A stretch of DNA of 64,000 bases from Litoditis marina (lineage: Eukaryota > Nematoda > Chromadorea > Rhabditida > Rhabditidae): positions 49,623,605-49,687,604 of the forward strand of contig OZ038433.1 of the NCBI GenBank assembly GCA_964036275.1. The letters run 5' to 3'. Made by a program: the position numbers and the translations under genes. Positions 48,845 to 61,400 of the stretch are shown here, piece after piece (position 1 is the stretch's first letter; the number at the start of each line of letters is the position of its first letter). Below the pieces are notes generated by a model, which saw only the letters and a list, made by a program, of their open reading frames with translations, was not told the DNA's origin and did no database searches.

Positions 48845-51800
48845 ATGCCTGTCCAACCGAAGACTGAGCGAATCATCCAAATCGGACTGATTGTGGCCAC
48901 CATCGTATTTCTGGCCCTTTCTATCACTTTCATTATATTGTTCGCCACGAAACATGGTAAGATTCTTTTTTATAAATTATTTTGTTCAATAACTTTTATG
49001 TTTAGGTTATGTATCATGTTTCTCGACGATATTGAACGACGAAATTGTGTGTATAGATGTAAAGTTGCTCAGCTGCGTTTTACAGTATGGCGCTGGACTT
49101 ACCCAGTCTTTCGTTGATGTGTAAACGTCTCAACTAACTTATAAGTAATATGTTCCAGTTTTTGAATTCGATGACTCGTATTGACGTGAAGGACATGTAG
49201 GGGGAGGGGTATTCAGTTCGGGTTGTAGTCTGATGATCGAACAAAGTACGTTCACTGCTGAAGTGGAACCAATAAACCTGATAGCAAAAATGCAATATGA
49301 CAGACAGCAACATAATAATAACAACGTGATACAATGGTGTTTACGTACTGTACGTGTGTACCGACAGTCTGAGGTTTTTTCGTGATTGGGAACCGCACTG
49401 AAAAACCATGCTGAGATATTCAAAAATTTGTACTTGGGTGACTTACAGACCAGAAATGTTTAAAATAGCCTAGTCATTCACGGATTTCCGTAACGGCAAA
49501 CACTTGAAAGATAAACATTCAGCACGCTCGAAGCAACATTGTTGGGTTGAAAACTAGTACCGTCTATATTACGAAAACTGTCATCGAAGTTCTGCTCAAA
49601 TTCAAATAGCTTCCTTGGCTCTTTGAGCTAACGAAATACGGCTCCAGGCGCGAAAGAAAACTTTCGTACACCTCATGAGATAATCTCAGAAACAATATAA
49701 TACCAACTTCTGTTGAGAGTCTATGTATTGCTGTGGTGTAAAACTGGACGTTTGCTAGAAATCTTTGAGATATTAGAGTTTGGTGATTTTGTTAGGATTT
49801 CCACCACTCCTGATGCATCATACTTTGAGGAAAGCAATAGTCTCCGTCAACAAAATAAAGAAGGGTTGTATCACAAATCACAGATTCTGGTAATCGCGCG
49901 CAGCGCGGAGCGCTACGCAGATTAGTTTTTGATCACAAGGTTGTGGACTTTCAAAAATGGTTTTATGCCATTTTCTAAAAAACTCCTGAACGGATTTTTG
50001 AGATTTTGATAGAGAAAGATAGAGGAGGAGAGGCTCTATCATTGAGCTAGTCGATATTCATTGTGCGACGAGTGATCGACAGTTATTCTAAAAATCGTCT
50101 CGCGAAAATGGCTTCCGACAGCGGCCGCAAAACCGACGAATTTAACCGATTCGTCTGAAATTTGGAATGTAGTTATAAACAGCAGAGTTTTGTAAAAATC
50201 TAGATTCTTGGACCGATCGGTTAACATTGAGCCATTTTGTCGCCCTGGAAACATTGCTCTTAGCTGCTTTGACAATTACTTCTAGATGTGTGGAGTGTGC
50301 GCAGGGAGCTGTTGTTTCCTTTTTTGGTAGTTTGAATAGATTAAAATATATAGGAAAAGCAATTGTGTTAATCTGTAGAGATCCTAACTCCAAAAAAAGG
50401 TTAATCGAACAAAAACAAAATTGATGTCTGTGAATGGATTCGAACCCCCGGCCTACTGGACTGTAGTGCGCTGCTCGGCCGACTGAGCCAAATCGCCAAA
50501 GAAGAAAAGAAATGAACGGCGCCACACTTGCGCACACATCAACTTAGTTTTACCTGTTGAGTTGAATAAACTTTCAAAAAGCAATAATTATAATAACAAA
50601 AATAGATGTCTTTATTTCATATCTATGAATTCATTATTTCCTTCGGAAATATAGAAAAAGAGGTCAATTTGTATAAGAAACGAATGTGAAGTAAGAAACG
50701 ATTAGCTTTTGAGATGAACTGCATGGAATGTAGAAAAGGAGGTCAATAACTCAAGAGGGAAATGAAAAATCTAATCTCGCAATTTTCATGGGTCAAAAAC
50801 ATTTTGGTTTTCTACTGAGAAAGAACTTGCAGCTAACATACATCAGTTGAAACGTCCGAATTTTTCTTTTCATAATTTCTCACCACTGATTCGAAACTGT
50901 TAACAGAACATAGTATACTAGTGAATTGAACAATCACTTGAAGTTAGCATTCTAATGAGGAATGATGCACATGTCTTTCTCTTCACATTTCTGACTAGAT
51001 TGATTGACAGTATAGCTATTTTTTGTTTCAGATATGTTTTTAGTGTTAGCGGAATGTTCTCAAAGGTTGGGCACTTTGGTCATGATTTAGTTTGTCAGGA
51101 TGATCATGAAAATTGCGAGATTAGATTTTTCATTTCCCTCTTGAGTTATTGACCTCCTTTTCTACATTCCATGCAGTTCATCTCAAAAGCTAATCGTTTC
51201 TCACTTCACATTCGTTTTTTATACAATAATAATACTGTTTAGAACATCAACCAATTTCTAGATAACTCTTCGTCCTTCCTTATGTCGGCGGTCAGCAACG
51301 CCAAGTCCAAAGCAGATGGTCAGAATGAGGTAGGGGGCATTCGTTTTGGTGATATCAGTGTTGGAAAGAAAACCACCTCTAACTAGAAGCTGAAAAAAGA
51401 TAATATTTGCGTGAATGTTGCATCTATAATAAATAAATAAGATTGGTTCTGTATTTTGTTCGTTTGTGACTGACAAATGTGTAGTATTGGTTCAATTATA
51501 GAACCAACGGGATTGATTTTGATAGAATTCAATATTTTTGTTTTCCAGATAAACGCTGCTCTGTCGAACCAATTCCACGTCAACTCGCTTCAGGTGGACC
51601 AGAGGTAAGAAGGCTTACTTGTTCTGTAAACACTGTGTTTGTTCTGATGTTTCATGGAAATGATATAAGCGTGTTACTGTCAACTCAATATGATCCGTCC
51701 ACTGAAGTATTCCTTGTACGAACAAACACAGAGTGTTTCAATTGAAATCTTCTTCTATTTGTAATGACGTCATTTCGTTTAAATATTGTTCTACTTAGCA

Positions 51801-54186
51801 ACGATAACCGTGAAACTGTTATCATTATGGAACGTTATAATCTGACGATTAGACAGATTAGCTCTGACAACTCAGCGCCAATAGTAGAGTGGAGTTGAAA
51901 AGTGATTATATCTCACAATCGATAACTGTAATGGAATGATCGAAGGAAAGTACAGTGTCCAGATCTTTGGCTGGGGTGAAATTTGATCGAGGTGAGCCAG
52001 TAATATGAAGATGATATGCTCTCCTTCCTCATAAACTACTTTTGGCGTGATACTTTTGTCAATTAGTCTTTCAATAGAAGATCTACACGAACCTCAGTCG
52101 GTGAGCAGGTATCTCAGGACAAACTAAGCCTACATGTTCATGAGATGCTGGGGTGCCGAATTCGTGCATAGTGAGAGTCATCGTTTCCAACTATATATAC
52201 CACGCACACTGTCTGCGTCTCTTCGACCTTCATGCTCTCCCGATGTAGACATATAAAAACTGGACATTGTGACACTATATTATAAGTATTTGTCAGATGA
52301 AAACTAACTTCCATGAATTCTTTAGGCGTTCAGAAATTAATGAATCTTAACATTCGGTTCTCTGTTCGATTCAAATATTTCAGTGGCACAGTGGTGACGG
52401 CCGTATTTTCTTTGCGCGGAACGCAGACGATACAAGATGTACAATCGGTGTTCAAAAACAACAAAATGTTCACGGACACACAAATTACAGGTAAACAAGT
52501 GATACTTTTATTTGAATTTTTTGAGGTTAGGAACTTGTTATGAAAAGGTACACATTTCTCGGGTCTGCGAATGTGGCTTCACCTGCTATTTCATATCCAA
52601 TTTGCCTACGATTGCTAGGAAAACAACGAAGTTTGAAGAAGACACATGTTTTGGGAAGATGCAGATTAGAAACTGACATTTGGGATATTCCTGTAAACGC
52701 CCATTGGTATGAACACGTTTTTTAGACCTTTCATTGTCCTGACCTTCCAACGCACCCTGCAAAATTCCTAATTCACTGAAATGTTTCAGATGGCTCGAAG
52801 AGCTCAGACGTTTGTCATATGACTCCTGCTGTCACTACTGCCGGCCCACACTCGACCGCTAAACAAAATGGGGCCTCACAGAGTTCAAAGATGACAACTA
52901 TGGAGCCGAGCAGCTCTACGGAAGCACCCTCTACAACGTGTCAGTTGGGGGATGAACTGTAGTTTGGTCAAACCTGAGTATGGCGTAGAGTTGTAGTTTG
53001 GTTTTGCAACACTACACAAGGGGAATAATTTCTAGTTTGGTCTTGCAACACTGTTTATCTAATGAACAAGCAGAAAAAATACAACAGTTGTTTAGAAGTG
53101 TAAGAACGGACGAGACATCCGTTTCTTCCCTTCCCTTCCCGGTCCGATTGATTATTTTCCTCTTGGAAGTTGTAAAATGTCCCCAATCTCACTAGCTTGT
53201 TCAGACTTGAATATGTTTCTGAATCAATTACTAAAATTTGACATATCACCAGCGGACAGATTAAACAATCGAGACTTACAAATAAAAGTGGAACTGCTGC
53301 AGGCAAATGTTACACAAAATATGTATAACCCCAGCAGGTTTGTGTGTTCATTAACCGTTTCGATCATTTTTACGTGAATAAAATGATCAATTTCTCTGTT
53401 TCAGTTTAGAGTGATCAGTTTTTGTTTTATTTGAACAATGACATTCCAGATTGCTCTGTCCAACTCGAAAAGGATGTCATAATTGTAGTTGATCTCCTCG
53501 CTACCCCCGGGGACGTGGAAAACAAAACGCAGCAGTTGGAGATCATTGGGAACAAAGTATATACATCGTTCTTTTCTACGTGAACTTTACGTGGAAACTT
53601 GCATACCCTCTTAGATTCCTTTGCGCATTAAGTAGACACACCAAACAAAGTTCTTGATGAAAACATATCCGTTTTGTTATAATAAAAACAATGTGTGTCT
53701 CTCTATGAATTTTAAATGTCCGAATTTAACAGCTGAATATTCGGAAAATTTTGTTGGATGTTTCCCGCCCAGGTTCAAACGCAACTTACGAGAACAAGAA
53801 ACCACGATAAGCAAGTAGCAAAGTAGCAGAAACACACGATTACGAGTACAGCAATAGTCGGTTGATTTCCTCTGTAGCTGTAAGTTCGCTTTTCGAAGCA
53901 AGCATATTTTTTTCCAGAATTAGTTTTGCTCGTAGTTTTATCTTAGTAACCTTCGATCGAAATCCGTAAATTATTTCGTATATTGATAGCACACTACAAC
54001 GGAGATTCGTCCATTTCCTAATTCATAAATTTTCAGCTCTCTATCGGAATCGATTTCTCGGTTACTCGAGTTTTCCTGATGGGAATGGATCATCAGGGCC
54101 ATCACAACATCTCGACCAGTTTCGCAACTTCTGTGGACGCGTTCCAAAAAGACTGGGAAATGGTGAGTCGCACTGAAAGTGTAACG

Positions 54187-54248
<62 letters not shown>

Positions 54249-57200
54249 ATTTTTCTCTTCTCGTTTATTTAATTACTGTATTTCTTCTTATCTGTCTCTC
54301 TCTTCCAGTCTGGTACCTTGCTAATAGCACCACATTGACGCTAATGTTTCTGAGCACGAGAAGTATGAGATGTAAATTAGGATTTTCTAGCTCTACTCCG
54401 CGAAGGGTGTCGGTAAGTCTAGTGGCTCAGTGAATGTTGAAGACGTCTTCACAGAGATAAAAGCGTTGTCCACAAGTCTTCCTTTCCGCTCAGTTCCAAT
54501 TGAGGTTATTGTACTCACGTCACACTACACGTGAGTTCGAAAGTTGATCAAAACGTAATTTTTCTGTTTTTGTTTTGAACAGTAACGATGTAAGTTTCCT
54601 GAGATACACTTTGGTTCACCCCACGTTGGACACGCATACGACAGTTTGTTAACAACCAGTAATGATGAACGTACTGTTTACAGAAAGACATTTTCAATTT
54701 AATTCTAAAGTGGTCGTATTCACTGAATTTTCTCGCTCTTCCGAAAGCGTTTCTGGACTCTCGGATTCGCAAACTTGCTTCGGTTGTTGCTTCTGGGAGA
54801 GGGAAAACATGTTTGTACACACGGCCAAACGAGAAGGTGTCATACCAAAACAGTCCCGAGTGCCCACCAAATCGTAGAACGTGCTATTGAAAACAGAAGC
54901 TTACTTGGACAAGCAAAATATTAGTTTTTTTACTACGAAGGACAATGAGCGCTTCGTTGGCACTCTGCCCAAGTTCACTCGGCAAATGAGTGAGCTACAG
55001 CATAGATAATTATGAAGTCATAGGTGAAGTTGCAACCAGTTTAGGGACCAACCTGCAACGGATCTAAGAAGCATGGGAGCGTTCGTTGCGGTTATCAAAA
55101 CGACGGGAGTGGACATTAGGTGAGTTTGGTGTTCAGCAAAACATAATGTTCGTATGTGAGTAGGTGACGATTAAGATTGAACACATTGAGCGGATGTCTC
55201 TTATTGAAAACTGTATGAGTTGTTTCTCTCCAAACGTTCACAAAGATAGTTCATTCTTATAAACTGCCCATGGTGACACTTTGAACCTTCTGTTAATGTT
55301 TAAACTTGAGTTATAGTTCGTAGCTTAATGCCTTTGAGCTTAATCGTCACCCACTCCGTATGGAAATTAAAATTTTAGATTGTAGATGATTTTTGCAGTG
55401 GTGAAATAACTGTTTTAGACTACTGCAGTCACATTTAATTGTTGTCTAATGCGAACCTTATAAAACTTAGCTCGTACTTCATTTTTTTGTTATGGCGAAA
55501 TATTACAAACTTGTATTAATTGAGATTATATACCTGTATTCCAGTGGCTGGGCAGGTTCTCACGTCGTTTCAACTACTTCTTGGAGCGATGCTGCTCAGA
55601 AGGATCCTATCAGCACCCTCATCTGTCAATGTAAGTCAATTAAATGTTTCGACAAGTACATAAAGAGTAGCGACTTCATGATCCACAATAGACAAAACTA
55701 AATTATACTAGAAATAAATTGAAAAGTCACGTAAACCGCCGGAATGATTTTCTTCTCTCTTCTTATTATATACGTTCCTTTTACATTGTGAACTCTTGAG
55801 CGAATATTCACCAAATATTATCGATTTTAATGTAGACTGATAACAAGAAGTATTTGTTGTAAAACGAACGAATTCAACAGATTTCTCAACCCTGGTGCCG
55901 ACCCCCAGCGTGCAAATGATGGAAGAATTTGAGATCTTCGCAGACACTACTGGTAAGTGCTTCAAAACTTTTCGGTTTTTTAACTTTCAAGTTGATGGAA
56001 ATCAAAATTCGCTACAATACAAAAAGGATGTTGCCCCATTGAACTGCTTTCATAAGGAAGTTGGATATTTATTTACGTCAATAATTCATGTGTTTGGTGA
56101 ACATTGATGGATGGGAAGAAATTAAACCACTGGAATGTTTCAGGTCCAGACAACACTTGCCAAAAATTGGACATTCTGTTCGTCATTGACACTTCTCAAT
56201 CGGTTGTACCGAAATACGTGGATGTGAGTACTGTTTGGGTGTATAAATAGTTCTTTTGTGTTTTAGCAACGAATAGGTACACCTCACGATTCTTGAGAGG
56301 TTGTACTGGTTCAACACGTGTAAGTTGTTTCACAAAACTAAATTATACTAGAAATAAATTGAAAAGTCACGTAAACCGCCGGAATGATTTTCTTCTCTCT
56401 TCTTATTATATACGTTCCTTTTACATTGTGAACTCTTGAGCGAATATTCACCAAATATTATTGATTTTAATTTCACAAATCCTCTCATGCACGCATACGT
56501 GTGTTGTCCTCTTACTGCTGTGTTTGTAGTTTGGTAACGTTGCGTGTCGGTCGAAATTCGTAAACAGGAAACGCGTGAGTAAAAAGTTATTGCGGTACAT
56601 TTCACGTGAAGATACTCTGGTGTGTAATCAATGGTACACGTGGGTAGCTATGATGAGTCTATGGGAATATATGAAGCAAACCTGCGTGAAATAAATCGAG
56701 CAAAACAAAATGGTATCAGATTTGAGCATCATGAGCAACCTTAAAACTACGCAATAGACAATTATTAATAATAAACAGCACCGTATATGTGCCACAGTCT
56801 TATATATTTCGTGAAACATGGGACATATTTTGTGTTAGTTCTACCTTTCCACGATCTTTTTATTACAATTGTAGTGTAGATGTAGAATGTGAGACATGTT
56901 TTCAGGAGTATAAATCGTTGGCAGCCAACCTCTCCGGGCTGTTCACCCTGAGCGGAGCGAGGGACGGGGACGACTCCAACATTGGACTGCTGCAATTCAG
57001 GTTAGAATATATTGATGGAAAAAATGATTACGGTATAGCTCATATTACATTTATCAAAGTTAGTTGGAGAGGTCACGTGAAACACGAAAAGTAATAGAGT
57101 GTTTACAACATTACTTGTTATCTACTCACAGACTTACTCAAAAATGTATCACGATCCGCCTCGTGACCAAGCGTTGTATAGTCCATTTAGTTCCCAAATG

Positions 57201-58377
57201 GACTCCGTTTACTGTATGAAAATAGGGGCGGAGCTTATGACTTGGCATATATTCAAACATTCTGGGCAATGACCCTGTGTTTTCAAAATAACATCAGCTT
57301 GTGGGATCGAACCTACGAAAATAGACAGCCACATGACCGAAACCAGCGCTTTAGACCACTCGGCCATTAGGGTTTGTTGAAAGCGTTGCGGGAGAACGGC
57401 CCACATACGGCGATCACAAAAGTTTCAGTGTGTGCAAATTTTTTTCGAATTTCCTAATGAAAACTCAAGTAAACTTGATACTTATGATTAGCGAAGAATA
57501 TAATCTCTGATACAATCTCTTTAAAAGGGAGAATATATCATAACTAAGGAATAATTGTATGCGTAAGTTAAACTTTTATTTGGCTGTTCGAAAGATTATT
57601 GATTGTGCCCTGATCTGGCAAAATGCCCAGCCGGCGACGTGCACACGCGACGCGAGAGGTTGACAGGGATGCAACACTTTTGATGGATACGAGTCCAGTT
57701 GGGAACTAAACAGACTAAATGACCGAATATGTAAAATCATAAAATACGTTGTAAAATGTTTTCAACTAATTCATACATTTTAAGTGATGATGTGACCGTC
57801 GTTTTACCACTGGGACAGCATTCGGACACTGATTTCAACAACGCCTTGAAAACAGTTGCGTACACGGGAGGAAAAACGGATATGAGAAAGTCAGTCAAAA
57901 AACAGCCAAGATTTCTGAAATTCTCTTTCAAGTAGGACGATTATGTACACCGATTCGAACGCTAGAACTGCCATCAATTTTTTTGCAGTTCAAAAGACTG
58001 AAGCGTTGTGATTTGTCCACATAATCGTGCCCAAAAGACAAAAAGACCGATTTACTCAAACTTTTATTCAGATTATTGTGCGAGGTTTCCTATTTTTGTT
58101 GCCTTGTATCGCGGTGTTTGTAATTTAATCTCACTGACTTTATGCCGGAACTAAAAAAGTATGGTGTATATCAAGATTGGTTCGGATTTCAGGGTTCTGG
58201 CCGCGGCTCAATCTCAGCTCAAGACTCTCGGAAACAAAGGACACGGACAGGTTGTGTACTTTCTGACTGATGGCGCGTGAGTTTATTTATTTTATGTATA
58301 TGCTCATCTTTTTTAAATTTGCATTAGAAAAAAGTTGTACTAGTCCATCAATATAGAAAGAGGGTTTTCCTATATGT

Positions 58378-58457
<80 letters not shown>

Positions 58458-61400
58458 TCTTCTCCCTCTCTTTCTTTTTTCCCCTTTTTTTTTCGCTCTC
58501 TCATTTTATCTTTCTTTCTATCTATCTATCCATGAAATCAATATTCTATCGAGACCTTTGGCCAATGTGTTGAAAAGTAACGAAATGATCATTACTGCGT
58601 AAATTTCAATAAGCAAGCAACCCGAATTTTTTTCAGCCCCACTGTCGGGACCTTGGATGATTGCGTGGGACTAGGCCAAACCATGACTAAACAAGGAATA
58701 GACATCTTCTTCGTCGGAGATGCTGGATACGACGCAGACACGGCCAAGGTAAACGTCGGTGCCATGTTTCATGCCTGCTATAAGAATGCCAGTTCGCACA
58801 GTTTGGTAGTGTCTCGAAAAAATTTTTGCAACGGAAAAACGTAGCTAGTGAACTCATAATACTGATATGAAGTTGAGTCACTTGTACTTCGATCGTTTCA
58901 CTTGAAATCCAACTTTACTTGGCTTTTGTTGAACATGATATTTTTCACAAAGAGGTCAAAAAAAAAATGATGACGATGGTAAGAATTTCAGATATAGACT
59001 CAGGTGTTTTTACTATGACTAGTTCAGTTACATTCCTGTACAAAAAATCTATGTTCTATTCACAAGAACAAGACACTACAAGAGCTACTGTACAATTCTA
59101 TGTGTAATCAGATCCCACCACGAAATTCACCCTAAACTCGGACTGAACCTAGGAGTCTTACAGAGGAGCCCAAAGGTTCTTCTCGGAATGAACAGCATGA
59201 TCGCTCATCTGCGTCCAATCTCAATTCTCCCCATATTCATCTAAAAACTCGATAATTTCTTTTTTAGAGGATGCGAATTCGTTCACAATTAGTTTACGCA
59301 ACGCCGAAGTCCTCCCTCCCAATTTTTGTACTAGCCAGTCTCATCGATCGGAATATGAACACTTTTTGAGCACCTACAATGAACCAATAAATAAGTAAAC
59401 AACATTTTAACATTCATACATTTCTAGCAACTGGCCGCCATCAACGGTCGAGCTTCGTGGGTATTCAGTAATTCTTCTCAGGCCATGATTTCTCTACCCA
59501 CCATCGCTCTACAACAGTTCCCCTGCCCAGGTATACTGTTAGTCAATCGCAGTCACGTAAAACATAATGAACACCATTTAGGGGAGCTATAAGATCCTGC
59601 CACCTTCATCCCATTCTGCGTCTCCTTAAACATACTCTATTTCTCTGCTCTTACATCCCGCCGGTATGTGAGAGACGAGAAATAGTGAGGTAGAGCGAGA
59701 GACGCAGGATGGGATGAAGGTGCCGATATCTTCAAGCACATGTACAGAACTCAGAAACGTGCCATGGAAAAGTGCACGATTCCACGTTAAATAGCTAACT
59801 TTCCGTGACTATTCAATTTACTTCTGGTATTTAGTGTTTTTCATTCCGTCGGACAGGCCTACAGTATGATTACAAGAGTTTCTGCTCGTTTTGATAGCGT
59901 TGGTACCATCGAAAGCGGTTTCGTGTTCGATTTGGGGTCCCTGTTACAGAGAGTTTTGTAAAATTGTAAAGACAAATTTGTTTGCATCAGCAACCCAAAC
60001 AATCGTTGGAAATATATTAATGAAACTTTTTTCTAGAGTATTTATCATTGTTAAAGTAATAATAAAAAGCGCGATCTTAGAGAAAGAACAACAAAAACGT
60101 TCCGAGTTCAGGCTGTGAAATGGCGTATTTTGCCATTGAGGCCAGCGAAGTGACGCAGGAAAGTGGGCTTCTCTACAAGGTTTGTTGTTAACCTTTCGAA
60201 TTAGATTGAAGATTGAAAGTTTCCATTTTTTCTCTCTTTTTTTTTCGAGTGAGGGAAATGGATATGCAAAGAAATGAAAGAGCAAGAGAGAAAGAAGAGA
60301 GGAGTAAACAGAAAGGTTAACAGGGGAGAAAACTAGCAGAAAAGAGATAGAAGGCGAGAAGAGAGAGAGAGAGATAAAGAGAGAGAATAGAGAGAAAAAA
60401 AATAGATTGGTAACAGTGCCGATTAGTTTTGTAGGAAGAATTGAGAATTTGTTTTTCAGGGTCTTCAAATTGTCTCAGACACGGCCGCAACCATAGCTGC
60501 CACCAAAAACAAAACTGCTTTCCAACTGGTCTTCTACAACACCCAAGCTCAGTGAGTAAATGTTTCATCCAAACCATGAAAGTCGTTTTATGAAATCGAT
60601 TTGAGAGATATAGGGCGATGCAACCTGATAACCCCCAAAATAAACGCTATTCTCATAAAGTGACCCTCACAAGTTGATAACGGTTGATGCAAAAATTGAA
60701 CATTTCCGTCTCAGCCCTAGAATTTTCATAGCACAGTCGAGCAAAGTGATCCAGCAAGCGATAAAACTACGATTGAAACAAAAACTGCTCGAAACAAAAA
60801 CAAAAACTGCTCGAAACATTATGCTTTTTCATTTGTATAGGTATCCCAATCCTGCCGGCTACACGCTGGAGAAGTTGAACCAGCGACTTGATAGCTATCT
60901 GAAAAACCATACTGAATTGACCGCCTTCATAGGAGGACACGTGAGACTCGACTCGTGAGTTATACATTATTTTGCCAGTTCGAAAAAAACGAATAATTTA
61001 TGTTTTGAGATTAATACCTATGTTCAAAAGTGGAATTTTTCACTCACGAATAAAACTCGAACACCTGTTATCAAACAGTGTGCGTTTCGTTTCAACCTTC
61101 ACACGGTAGGGGTTGAATTCGTCTTTGAATAAGATTGAATTTTCTCGCAAAGAGAGTGAAAAATTGGCAGAAAGCAAATTGAATGCGGCTACAAATGTTT
61201 CAGCTAGCTCTAGAAAAACTGAGCTGCAGACGATCCAAAGTAAGCACGGTGCTTCACTGGTCAAAATGTGTGGTTAAACATAATAAACTTAATGTAATCG
61301 TATGATGAACACCGCCTCGTAACGAAGCGACGTGAATAAATAAATATGAATATATATGAAACATGAATCGGGCATCTTCCGTCTTTTTCAAAGTACGTAG

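Noticed and set aside
50436..50512. Functional tRNA gene on the minus strand
   Set aside because: Good A and B boxes, but a six-base anticodon loop and unpaired acceptor ends.
57290..57375. tRNA-Leu or tRNA-Ser gene
   Set aside because: Class-II-like start and B box are present, but neither the anticodon stem nor the acceptor stem pairs.
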